A DNA stretch of 64,000 nucleotides from the NCBI GenBank assembly GCA_023395555.1, contig JAEWYQ010000003.1, positions 22,598-86,597 on the forward strand. Reading direction: 5' to 3'. The notes beneath the pieces are model-generated. The model did no database searches. It saw only the letters and a program-made list of their open reading frames with translations, and was not told the DNA's origin. Position numbers and translations under genes: made by a program. Positions 8,818-16,161 of this stretch are shown here, piece by piece. The stretch comes from Bacillota bacterium (GTDB lineage Bacteria; Bacillota; Clostridia; Lachnospirales; Lachnospiraceae). Within the stretch, counting starts at the first letter, position 1; each line of letters opens with the position of its first letter.

Positions 8818-9355
8818 TGTTCAATGCCCCCTTTCGATATGTTTTTTGCAGCATTGCCCTGGCCCGGTAGATCTGGGTCTGGACGGTCTTCAAATTCTTC
8901 CCGGTGTTGGCGGCTATCTCCGAGGCCGTCAGCTCCCGGTAAAAATAGTCAAATGCTATTTCGCGATATGGTGATTTTAAGCTGTTGCATCGTTGGAATA
9001 ATTGCCGTTTGACCTCCAGCTCCAGGACATTTTCCTCGGGAGAGGGATCCTTGGCCTTCTGTATGAGGAAATAGTCATCCTCGGTAGGGATACTGCGATG
9101 CTCCGCGCGTTTTATGAAATCCAGGCATTTGTTGGTTGCAATCCGGCAAAGCCAGGCTTTTTCATATTGCCGGTCAAAGCTGGGCAGGTGCTTGTAGGCG
9201 GAAAGGAAGGTTTCCTGTGCCAGGTCCTCGGCGTCAAAATAATTCTTTACGATCTTATAACAAATAGAAAATATTAAATTTTGATAGGTATCGATCAGAT
9301 ACTCATAATATTGCTCGGTATTAATTTGCTCCGCCTCCTCTCTCCCTACAACCAT
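8810..9355 (-). CDS. ECF-type RNA polymerase sigma factor
   Basis: Region 2 (YQNLIFSICYKIVKNYFDAEDLAQETFL) and region 4 (LTASEIAANTGKNLKTVQTQ...) are clear, and the length of 181 residues is normal. It leads the operon sigma - anti-sigma - two membrane proteins. The listed ATG at 9355 has no recognisable Shine-Dalgarno; the only strong one, AGGAGG at 9334-9339, is inside the frame 8 nt before an ATT codon at 9325-9323, just before NTEQYYEYLIDTY where most family members begin. The true start is therefore uncertain. Confidence 0.9.
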   Translation of the reverse strand: MVVGREEAEQINTEQYYEYLIDTYQNLIFSICYKIVKNYFDAEDLAQETFLSAYKHLPSFDRQYEKAWLCRIATNKCLDFIKRAEHRSIPTEDDYFLIQKAKDPSPEENVLELEVKRQLFQRCNSLKSPYREIAFDYFYRELTASEIAANTGKNLKTVQTQIYRARAMLQKTYRKGALNNG

Positions 9356-9531
9356 AATAACGGGTATGTCTTCAAAACATCTTCAACTATTTTTGTTTTT
9401 TCAGAGCTTTTTTAAAATCAAGTAAATTATAATATTGGTATCATAGTATATTTCATAAGAATGGACAATAGCCCTTGCGGATAAACCAATCAATGGCAGA
9501 TAAATTATTTACAAAGTCATGGAAAGTGTGC

Positions 9532-9560
9532 TTGACATTTGAACTGATGCGTGGTATTGT
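9532..9560 (+). promoter_or_regulatory. Sigma-A promoter of the XRE/membrane-protein pair
   Basis: TTGACA (9532-9537), a 17-bp spacer and TATTGT (9555-9560) form a near-consensus promoter 47 bp before the XRE start codon. Confidence 0.8.
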
Positions 9561-9563
9561 TTT

Positions 9564-9585
9564 TATGGAAAGCAAACTTTCCATA
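9564..9585 (+). promoter_or_regulatory. Palindromic operator at the transcription start
   Basis: TATGGAAAG - CAAA - CTTTCCATA is a perfect 9-bp inverted repeat that begins 3 bp after the -10 box and so covers the transcription start. It is well placed for autorepression by the XRE protein encoded immediately downstream. Confidence 0.75.
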
Positions 9586-9606
9586 AAGATAAGAAAGGGT
9601 GATATT

Positions 9607-9804
9607 TTGAAAAACCGGCTGGAAGAAATACGAAAGCAGAGGGGGATTAAGCAGGAAGAGCTTGCCGCTGCCCTGGAAGTATCCCGGCAGACCATCGGTT
9701 CGCTGGAAAATGGGCGATATAATCCCTCCATTATTTTAGCTATCAAAATTGCCCGATATTTCGGGCTGAGCGTTGAAGAAATCTTTATTTATGAGGAGGA
9801 GTGA
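9607..9804 (+). CDS. Small XRE-family HTH regulator
   Basis: This 65-residue protein is almost entirely a Cro/CI-type HTH (LKNRLEEIRKQRGIKQEELA...VSRQTIGSLENGRYNPS). I start it at TTG 9607 because AAAGGGTGAT lies just upstream and the family begins with M-K-N-R-L; the longer frame has no support. The gene is followed by a membrane protein 4 nt downstream. Small XRE proteins paired with 4-TM partners are common in Firmicutes; the signal is unknown. Confidence 0.88.
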   Translation: MKNRLEEIRKQRGIKQEELAAALEVSRQTIGSLENGRYNPSIILAIKIARYFGLSVEEIFIYEEE

Positions 9805-9808
9805 GGAA

Positions 9809-10246
9809 ATGAAGCAGTATAAAATTGGTGGGCATATTGTTTTTACAGTAATCGGGTTTCTCATTTTTAGTGCGGGATTGATCCTGGTAAAGCTGTTGCC
9901 GGAAGCGGATGGCATACTTAAGACGCTGCCATATATTTGTGTCGGCGTGGGAGCGGGCATTTTTGGAGGCAATCTGGGGGCGGCTATCAGCAACAGGGCG
10001 CTAAGCAAAAATCCGGAAGCCGCAAAGCAGGCAGAAATTGATCAGAAAGACGAGCGCAATCAGGCCATCCGCGATAAAGCAAAAGCAAGGGTTTATGAAA
10101 TGATGATATTCGTGTATGCCGCAATATTACTTGCCTTTGCACTGATGCAGGTTAATATGTATGTTATCCTTACTCTTACCGCAGTCTACCTGTTTTTTAT
10201 CTTTGCCAATGTCTATTATCTGGCAAAATATAATAAAGAGATGTGA
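9809..10246 (+). CDS. Membrane protein partner of the XRE regulator
   Basis: About 145 residues with four hydrophobic segments (about 8-28, 38-58, 100-118, 122-140) and a charged central loop containing DQKDERNQAIRDKAKAR. I use ATG 9809, preceded by GGAGTGAGGAA, rather than the frame's upstream ATG at 9773. The Asp-Glu-Arg-rich loop resembles DUF2178-type proteins that accompany small XRE regulators. Function is unknown. Confidence 0.8.
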   Translation: MKQYKIGGHIVFTVIGFLIFSAGLILVKLLPEADGILKTLPYICVGVGAGIFGGNLGAAISNRALSKNPEAAKQAEIDQKDERNQAIRDKAKARVYEMMIFVYAAILLAFALMQVNMYVILTLTAVYLFFIFANVYYLAKYNKEM

Positions 10247-10252
10247 AATACG

Positions 10253-10298
10253 GATCAGCCCGTGGCATGTGGTTCTCACTGCCGCGGGCTGATCTTTA
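10253..10298 (+). terminator. Intrinsic terminator
   Basis: GATCAGCCCGTGGCA pairs with TGCCGCGGGCTGATC (one G-U) and is followed by TTTAAT. It ends the XRE/membrane-protein unit. Confidence 0.75.
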
Positions 10299-10355
10299 AT
10301 CGTTCTCTTGCACTCCCTTGAAAGTTGTGCTAAATTCAAAAGAGGAGGCGATAAG

Positions 10356-10805
10356 ATGCTGGAGGTTAGATTCTATGAAGAGGTGGAAGACGAGCTGCTG
10401 AAATTTGCGGTAATCGCAGCCAGAATGAACGGACAGTGGGTGTTTTGCAAGCACAAGGAGCGAGATACCTACGAGCTTCCGGGGGGACACCGGGAACCGG
10501 GAGAGAATATTCTGGATACAGCACACAGGGAATTGAAGGAAGAGACCGGAGCCCGGGAGTATGAGATCACTCCGGTATCGGTTTACAGCGTGGTCAGGAC
10601 AACAGAGGAGGGAACATCCCAGGAGACCTTCGGACTCCTCTGCTTTGCCAGGATTCATAGCCTGGGTTCCCTGCCGGACTATGAGATGGAGCGTGTGGAG
10701 CTGATGGCGGAGATGCCGGAGGCGTGCACCTATCCGTTGATACAGCCTAAGCTGTTGGAGAAGGTAAGAAGCTTTCTGGCGGAAAGGGAATCCGGCAAAA
10801 TATGA
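10356..10805 (+). CDS. Nudix hydrolase
   Basis: The Nudix box is complete: GGHREPGENILDTAHRELKE followed by ETGA, about residues 43-66. The remainder of the 149-residue chain fits a small mutator-type Nudix fold. ATG 10356 is preceded by GAGGAGG. Its stop codon overlaps the start of the frame of the next gene, suggesting a two-gene unit with the M42 peptidase. Substrate (oxidised nucleotides or another nucleoside diphosphate-X) cannot be told from sequence. Confidence 0.88.
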   Translation: MLEVRFYEEVEDELLKFAVIAARMNGQWVFCKHKERDTYELPGGHREPGENILDTAHRELKEETGAREYEITPVSVYSVVRTTEEGTSQETFGLLCFARIHSLGSLPDYEMERVELMAEMPEACTYPLIQPKLLEKVRSFLAERESGKI

Positions 10806-10828
10806 GGAAAAGGAGAAAAGGATTAACA

Positions 10829-11857
10829 ATGAATACCATGGATTATATCATTCAAACGCTGGAGAGACTGGTCAATATCCCCAGCCCCTCGGGTTACACC
10901 CGGGAAGTAATGGAATTTGTAGAAAAGGAGGCCCGGGGCTTTGGCTATTCCTGTGAATACAACCGGAGGGGAGGTCTGCTGATCTCGGTTCCGGGAAAGC
11001 AGGCTAAGACCCTGGGACTGTCCGCTCATGTGGATACTCTGGGAGCCATGGTCCGCTCCATTGATTCGGAAGGAATACTTCGGTTTACCTTAGTGGGGTC
11101 CTATACCATGCATAGTGTGGAAGGGTCTTACTGTAAGATCCATACCAGGGACGGAAGAACCTATACCGGTACGATTTTAGCTAAAAGCTCTTCCGTACAT
11201 AGCTATGACGATGCCAGAACCCAGGAGCGCACGGACCGGAATATGGTGGTTCGCATCGATGAACCTGTAAAGTCCAAGGAGGAAGTTCTTGCCCTGGGAA
11301 TTAACAGCGGGGATTATATCAGCTTTGACGCCCAGTTCCGGTATACGGAGAGCGGTTTTATCAAATCCAGGCATCTGGACGACAAGGCATCCGTAGCCGT
11401 GCTGCTGGGTCTGCTCCAGGAGCTGAGCCGGGAGGGCGCGGTGCCGGAGAATTCCCTGAAGCTGCTGATCAGCAACTATGAAGAGGTGGGTTATGGTGCC
11501 AGCTGTCTCCCTGGTGAGATCAGTGAATTCCTCGCGGTGGATATGGGAGCCGTAGGCGATGATCTGAACGGGAGCGAATACTGTGTCTCCATTTGTGCAA
11601 AGGATTCTGCCGGTCCTTATGACTATGAGCTGACCAGCCGTCTGATTTCCCTGGCTAAAGAGCATGAGGTTGACTATGTGGTGGATATCTTCCCTCACTA
11701 TGCTTCCGATGCCTCCTGTGCCCTGCGTTCCTCCAATGATATCCGGGGCGCGCTGATTGGACAGGGGGTCAATGCCTCCCATGGAATGGAGCGCACCCAC
11801 CGGTCGGGATTGCAGAATACCCTGAAGCTACTGGAGGCGTATATTGGAATTATATAA
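10829..11857 (+). CDS. M42-family metallo-aminopeptidase
   Basis: The 342-residue protein has the M42 dinuclear zinc motifs in order: SAHVDTLG, RHLDDKASV, NYEEVGYG, a VDMGAVGDD acid loop and GQGVNASHGMERTH. These enzymes are tetrahedral cytosolic aminopeptidases acting on small peptides. I placed the start at ATG 10829 (AAGGAG/AAAGGA upstream), where the family N-terminus MDYIIQTLERLVNIPSPSG begins; an earlier ATG at 10802 adds nine basic residues. It follows the Nudix gene closely. Confidence 0.92.
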   Translation: MNTMDYIIQTLERLVNIPSPSGYTREVMEFVEKEARGFGYSCEYNRRGGLLISVPGKQAKTLGLSAHVDTLGAMVRSIDSEGILRFTLVGSYTMHSVEGSYCKIHTRDGRTYTGTILAKSSSVHSYDDARTQERTDRNMVVRIDEPVKSKEEVLALGINSGDYISFDAQFRYTESGFIKSRHLDDKASVAVLLGLLQELSREGAVPENSLKLLISNYEEVGYGASCLPGEISEFLAVDMGAVGDDLNGSEYCVSICAKDSAGPYDYELTSRLISLAKEHEVDYVVDIFPHYASDASCALRSSNDIRGALIGQGVNASHGMERTHRSGLQNTLKLLEAYIGII

Positions 11858-11920
11858 AGGTACGCCGGGGTATATGCAGCAGGCTTATCAAAAATTTCCA
11901 AAAACAAAACCCAAACAAAT

Positions 11921-12023
11921 AAATACAAACAAAAACAACAAAAAAGTTGCATTTTCATATTGACTTACCCGTAATTTAATGTTACAATTCAGGTAAATAA
12001 TACAAATACAAACAAAAACAACA
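11921..12023 (+). promoter_or_regulatory. Operator pair around the aldolase promoter
   Basis: The 20-mer AAATACAAACAAAAACAACA occurs exactly at 11921-11940 and again at 12004-12023, 83 bp apart. The first copy lies upstream of the -35 box, the second just past the transcription start. The same arrangement, with a related 19-mer, occurs at 14561-14662. A/C-rich direct sites of this type fit DeoR-family repressors that bind at two places and loop the DNA; the DeoR gene at 22353 is the natural candidate. Confidence 0.75.
11960..11988 (+). promoter_or_regulatory. Promoter of the aldolase gene
   Basis: TTGACT (11960-11965), a 17-bp spacer and TACAAT (11983-11988). It lies between the two operator copies, and the start codon follows 52 bp after the -10 box. 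Confidence 0.85.
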
Positions 12024-12040
12024 TTAACGGGAGGCTATAT

Positions 12041-12847
12041 ATGATTAAATCGGAATATGAAATCAAAAAAGAAATTTGTGAAATTGGAAAGAGAATTTAT
12101 AACAGAGGGATGGTTGCGTCCAATGACGGTAATATCTCTGTTAAGATCGGCGAGAACGAGTTCCTTTGCACACCTACCGGCGTCAGCAAGGGATTTATGA
12201 CACCGGAATACATCTGCAAGGTTGATCGTGACGGCAAGGTAATCCAGGCAAATCCGGGATTCAAGCCCTCTTCCGAGATTAAGATGCACATGAGAGTATA
12301 TAAGGAGAGACCTGATGTAGTATCGGTGGTACACGCTCATCCCATGTATGCTACCGGCTTTGCTATTGCAGGCATACCCCTGACCCAGCCCATTATGCCG
12401 GAGGCGGTTATCACCCTTGGCTGTGTTCCCATTGCGGAGTACGGCACCCCCTCCACCGATGAGATCCCGGATGCGGTATCCAAGTACCTTCCTTATTATG
12501 ATGCGGTGCTGTTGGAGAATCATGGTGCCTTAACTTACGGCGACTCTCTTCTCAATGCATATCATAAGATGGAGTCCGTTGAGTTCTATGCGCAGCTTCT
12601 GTACATTGCCAAGCAGCTGGGCGGACCTAAGGAATTATCCGAGGAGCAGGTTCAGAGATTGTATGAGATCCGCAGACAGTTCGGTATGACCGGCAAGCAT
12701 CCGGCCAATATCTGCAAGGAAGTGAACCATGGAGCCAACAGCTGTCATGGCTGCAGCGGCAAGGCGAAGGAAGCCGGCAAGGAGAACACCGACGAGCTGG
12801 TGTCTCAGATTGCAAGCAAGGTGATCGAACAGCTTGGATTAAAATAG
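12041..12847 (+). CDS. Class II deoxyhexulose-1-phosphate aldolase with C-terminal encapsulation helix
   Basis: The enzyme cleaves L-fuculose 1-phosphate or L-rhamnulose 1-phosphate to DHAP and L-lactaldehyde. Class II aldolase/adducin features: PSSEIKMHM (catalytic Glu region), zinc ligands in VVHAHPMYATGF and ENHGALTYG. At 268 residues it is about 45 longer than FucA; the extra part is a Cys/Gly-rich linker (SCHGCSGK) and a terminal amphipathic helix, DELVSQIASKVIEQLGLK, of the kind that targets enzymes into microcompartments. GGGAGG precedes ATG 12041. The neighbouring rhamnulokinase suggests rhamnose use; a dual fucose/rhamnose role, as known for related loci, is likely. Confidence 0.92.
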   Translation: MIKSEYEIKKEICEIGKRIYNRGMVASNDGNISVKIGENEFLCTPTGVSKGFMTPEYICKVDRDGKVIQANPGFKPSSEIKMHMRVYKERPDVVSVVHAHPMYATGFAIAGIPLTQPIMPEAVITLGCVPIAEYGTPSTDEIPDAVSKYLPYYDAVLLENHGALTYGDSLLNAYHKMESVEFYAQLLYIAKQLGGPKELSEEQVQRLYEIRRQFGMTGKHPANICKEVNHGANSCHGCSGKAKEAGKENTDELVSQIASKVIEQLGLK

Positions 12848-12887
12848 TCCCCTTTTCAGCAAGGTGCGGACAAGCTATAACATGAGA

Positions 12888-13022
12888 AGTTTGAAAGAAA
12901 ACCACTTTCAAACTCTTTATTGAAGCAGTATCACAAGCAAAGCTTGTGATATGCACGGGCGTAAAAATGAGAGAAGGGCAGGTCTGTCTTAGGAAGGCAG
13001 CTTACCCTTCTATCCTCGTTTT
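12888..13022 (+). other. Run of three intercistronic hairpins between aldolase and rhamnulokinase
   Basis: AGTTTGAAAG/CTTTCAAACT (12888-12914), TATCACAAGC/GCTTGTGATA (12929-12951, 3-nt loop), and a longer imperfect hairpin with AAAATGAG/CTCGTTTT outside and AGAAGGG/CCCTTCT inside (about 12965-13022). The first ends in CTTTATT and may be a weak terminator. They probably uncouple or set the ratio of the two genes; no promoter for the kinase is evident. Confidence 0.6.
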
Positions 13023-13077
13023 AAGCAAGAAGCGGCAGTTTATAGTTTATTAAAATTAAGAATCAATGAGGTGCAGC

Positions 13078-14517
13078 ATGAACAGATATTATCTGGCAGT
13101 AGATATCGGTGCCTCCAGCGGCCGTCACATCCTGGGATGGATGGAGGACGGAAAGCTGAAGACGGAAGAGGTGTACCGTTTTAATAATGGATTGACCCGG
13201 AGAAACGGGCATTTATGCTGGGATTTTGACCAATTGTTCCGGGAGATTGTAGCCGGTATGAAGTATTGCAGGGAAATTGGCAAGCATCCCGTCAGCATTG
13301 GAATTGATACCTGGGGCGTGGATTTTGTACTATTGGATCAGGAGGATCGGCTTCTGGGGGATTATGTTGGTTACCGGGATCACAGAACGGAAGGAATGGA
13401 CGGGAAGGTCTATCAGATCATTCCCGAGAAGGAGCTGTACGGCAGGAGCGGAATTCAGAAAGCGATTTTTAACAGCATCTATCAGCTGTATGCCATCAAG
13501 GAAGAGAACCCGGAGCATCTGGAGAAGGCAAAGAGCTACCTCATGGTTCCGGAGTATTTTAATTTTCTGTTGACCGGAGTGAAGATGGCGGAGTACACCA
13601 TAGCAACAACCTCCCAATTGATCGATGCCAGAACCGGGAATTGGGATTATGAGCTGATGGATCTTCTGGGATTTCCGGGGGATATCTTTCAGCCTATCCA
13701 TATGCCGGGAACAGAGGTTGGTAGTCTGAGGCCGGAATTGGCGGAGGAAATCGGATATGATCTTAAGGTCCTCCTGGTAGGCAGCCATGATACGGCATCT
13801 GCGGTAGTATCTGTTCCGGCGGAGGGAGAGGATGTGCTCTACATCAGCTCCGGCACCTGGTCCCTTATGGGAGTGGAGCGTAGGGAACCGGATCTCAGCA
13901 GCCAGAGCCAGGAACATAATTTTACCAACGAAGGCGGATATGATCACCGTTTCCGCTATCTGAAGAATATCATGGGCCTGTGGATGATACAATCTGTCCG
14001 CAATGAGCTGAAGGAAGGGCAGCCCGGCAGTAAGTATGACCGGGGAGAATATTCCTTCGCGCGGCTCTGTACCATGGCGGAAGCAAACAGCGATTTTAAG
14101 AGCCGTGTGGATGTGAATGATGCATCCTTCCTGGCACCGGATAATATGATAGAAGCCATCCGAAGCTATCTGACCGCAACGGGGCAGCGTCTGCCGGAGG
14201 ATGTGGGGCAGTTGTCCGCCTGTGTCTATCAGAGCCTGGCGGATTGCTATGCCGAAACGGTGAAGGAGCTGGAAATGATCACAGGAAAAGTCTACCCCGC
14301 AATTCATATTGTGGGCGGCGGCTCCAATGCGGATTATCTGAACCGCCTGACGGCAGAGAAGACGGGTAAGACCGTATATGCCGGTCCCGGAGAAGCTACG
14401 GCAATCGGCAATATAGCCGTGCAGATGCTTAGCCAGGGGGTATTTGAAAATCTGTCCAAAGCCCGTGCCTGTATCTACGAGTCCTTTGATATCAAGGAAT
14501 ATAAGAAAAGCATATAA
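13078..14517 (+). CDS. rhaB: Rhamnulokinase
   Basis: A FGGY-family sugar kinase of 479 residues with the N-terminal phosphate-binding motif DIGASSGRHILG typical of RhaB, SIGIDTWGVDFVLLD, and C-terminal IHIVGGGSNADYLNRLTA. It phosphorylates L-rhamnulose at O1 to give the aldolase substrate. I start at ATG 13078 (GAGGTG upstream), which gives the family N-terminus; ATG 13066 is in frame but lacks spacing for a site. No rhamnose isomerase, mutarotase or fuculokinase is present in the window, so the upstream steps must be coded elsewhere. Confidence 0.93.
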   Translation: MNRYYLAVDIGASSGRHILGWMEDGKLKTEEVYRFNNGLTRRNGHLCWDFDQLFREIVAGMKYCREIGKHPVSIGIDTWGVDFVLLDQEDRLLGDYVGYRDHRTEGMDGKVYQIIPEKELYGRSGIQKAIFNSIYQLYAIKEENPEHLEKAKSYLMVPEYFNFLLTGVKMAEYTIATTSQLIDARTGNWDYELMDLLGFPGDIFQPIHMPGTEVGSLRPELAEEIGYDLKVLLVGSHDTASAVVSVPAEGEDVLYISSGTWSLMGVERREPDLSSQSQEHNFTNEGGYDHRFRYLKNIMGLWMIQSVRNELKEGQPGSKYDRGEYSFARLCTMAEANSDFKSRVDVNDASFLAPDNMIEAIRSYLTATGQRLPEDVGQLSACVYQSLADCYAETVKELEMITGKVYPAIHIVGGGSNADYLNRLTAEKTGKTVYAGPGEATAIGNIAVQMLSQGVFENLSKARACIYESFDIKEYKKSI

Positions 14518-14560
14518 ATGAGGAACATTCCAAAATACAGAGTGGTAAAGAAAACAACGC

Positions 14561-14662
14561 AATCCAAATAAAAACAACAGATATATACCGGATTTATATT
14601 GACTCCACAGGGATGAAGTGATACAATACAGATAAAAGATATAAATCCAAATAAAAACAACA
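14561..14662 (+). promoter_or_regulatory. Operator pair around the microcompartment operon promoter
   Basis: The 19-mer AATCCAAATAAAAACAACA is repeated exactly at 14561-14579 and 14644-14662, again 83 bp apart, flanking the promoter TTGACT (14599-14604), 17 bp, TACAAT (14622-14627). Relative to the -35 box the upstream copy sits at the same offset (38 bp) as the aligned copy at 11922. Consensus over both loci: AATMCAAAYAAAAACAACA. Confidence 0.8.
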
Positions 14663-14708
14663 TTGCATATTGCCGAGAAGATCAGCAATAAGCGAAGGGG
14701 GTAACAAC

Positions 14709-16136
14709 TTGACAGAAAAGGATGTGCTGCTTGAACAGGTCGTCAGGCAGGTATTAACCCGTTTACAGGAAACTTCGGAGCATACATTACATAATAATGC
14801 GGAGTCTAAGGCTACGTCATCGGCGGCAGGAGCCTTAGGCATCTTCGAGGATATGAATGATGCCATTGAAGCGGCGATCAAAGCACAGAAGGTAATGCAA
14901 AGACTGTCCATGGATGCCAGGGAAAAGATTATCAGCAATATCCGCAGGAAGACCAGAGAGCACGCTGCGGTCATGGCGAAGATGGCGGTGGAAGAGACCG
15001 GAATGGGCAATGTGGGTGACAAGATTTTAAAGCACCAGCTTCTGGCTGAGAAAACACCCGGCACGGAGGACATTACGACCGTGGCCTGGTCGGGAGACCG
15101 GGGACTGACCCTGGTGGAGATGGGCCCCTTTGGTGTGATCGGAGCCATCACTCCCTGCACCAACCCCAGCGAGACCGTACTCTGCAACAGCATAGGAATG
15201 ATTGCGGGCGGCAACACAGTAGTCTTCAATCCCCACCCTGCGGCAGTTAAGGTATCTAATTATGCGGTAACTCTGATAAATGAAGCTTCTATTGAAGCGG
15301 GAGGCCCGGAGAATATTGCGGTATCGGTGGTTAAGCCCACCATGGCCACCAGCGATATTATGCTGAAGCATAAGAGCATTCCTCTGATTGCGGCAACCGG
15401 CGGACCGGGCGTGGTGACCACGGTGCTTTCCTCCGGCAAGAGAGGAATCGGAGCCGGTGCGGGTAATCCGCCGGTACTGGTGGATGAGACGGCGGATATC
15501 AGGAAAGCGGCGGCGGATATCGTGAACGGAGCCACCTTTGACAATAATCTTCCCTGCATCGCGGAGAAGGAAATTGTGGCTGTAAGTGAGATTGTAGACG
15601 AATTAATCCACTATTTAAGAGAAAACGGCTGCTGCATGATCAACAAGGAGGAACAGGACCGGCTGACGGAAACCGTACTGAAGGACCATAAGCTGAACCG
15701 GAAATGTGTCGGCAAGGATGCCCGGACCCTGCTTTCCATGATTGGGATTGATGCTCCCGAAGGAACCCGCTGCATTATTTTTGAAGGCGAGAAGGAGCAT
15801 CCGTTGATTGCGGAGGAACTGATGATGCCGATACTGGGAATTGTCAGAGCCAGGGATATTGATGACGCAATTGAAAAAGCAGTGTGGCTGGAGCATGGCA
15901 ACCGTCATTCCGCCCATATGCATTCCAAGAATGTGGATCATCTCACCCGTTTTGGCAAGGCAATTGACACGGCTATCTTTGTAAAGAATGCTCCCTCCTA
16001 TGCGGCTCTTGGCTTCGGCGGGGAAGGCTTCTGCACCTTTACCATAGCGAGCCGTACCGGAGAAGGCTTAACCTCCGCCCGTACCTTTACCAAGCAGAGA
16101 CGCTGCGTTATGTCCGACAGCTTGTGTATCCGATAA
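14709..16136 (+). CDS. pduP: CoA-acylating propionaldehyde dehydrogenase (PduP type)
   Basis: It oxidises propionaldehyde with CoA and NAD+ to propionyl-CoA inside the microcompartment. The ALDH fold is clear: GPFGVIGAITPCTNPSET, TGGPGVV for cofactor, and the catalytic Cys about 283 in NLPCIAEKE; 475 residues. The start is TTG 14709, preceded by GAAGGGGG; the frame upstream is not supported. The N-terminal KDVLLEQVVRQVLTRLQ is an amphipathic encapsulation-peptide-like helix, followed by a polar linker (about residues 20-40). It is the first gene of the long microcompartment operon. Confidence 0.93.
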   Translation: MTEKDVLLEQVVRQVLTRLQETSEHTLHNNAESKATSSAAGALGIFEDMNDAIEAAIKAQKVMQRLSMDAREKIISNIRRKTREHAAVMAKMAVEETGMGNVGDKILKHQLLAEKTPGTEDITTVAWSGDRGLTLVEMGPFGVIGAITPCTNPSETVLCNSIGMIAGGNTVVFNPHPAAVKVSNYAVTLINEASIEAGGPENIAVSVVKPTMATSDIMLKHKSIPLIAATGGPGVVTTVLSSGKRGIGAGAGNPPVLVDETADIRKAAADIVNGATFDNNLPCIAEKEIVAVSEIVDELIHYLRENGCCMINKEEQDRLTETVLKDHKLNRKCVGKDARTLLSMIGIDAPEGTRCIIFEGEKEHPLIAEELMMPILGIVRARDIDDAIEKAVWLEHGNRHSAHMHSKNVDHLTRFGKAIDTAIFVKNAPSYAALGFGGEGFCTFTIASRTGEGLTSARTFTKQRRCVMSDSLCIR

Positions 16137-16161
16137 TTGAGATGAAGAAGGAGTAATTGCA

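Noticed and set aside
12888..12951. Riboswitch between aldolase and rhamnulokinase
   Set aside because: The hairpins are simple palindromes with no known aptamer core; they are better read as intercistronic stabilisers or weak terminators.
13330..14688. Long minus-strand open frame of 452 codons across rhaB
   Set aside because: It is the shadow of the rhamnulokinase gene. The plus-strand product matches a known family along its full length, and the minus-strand translation shows no domain.
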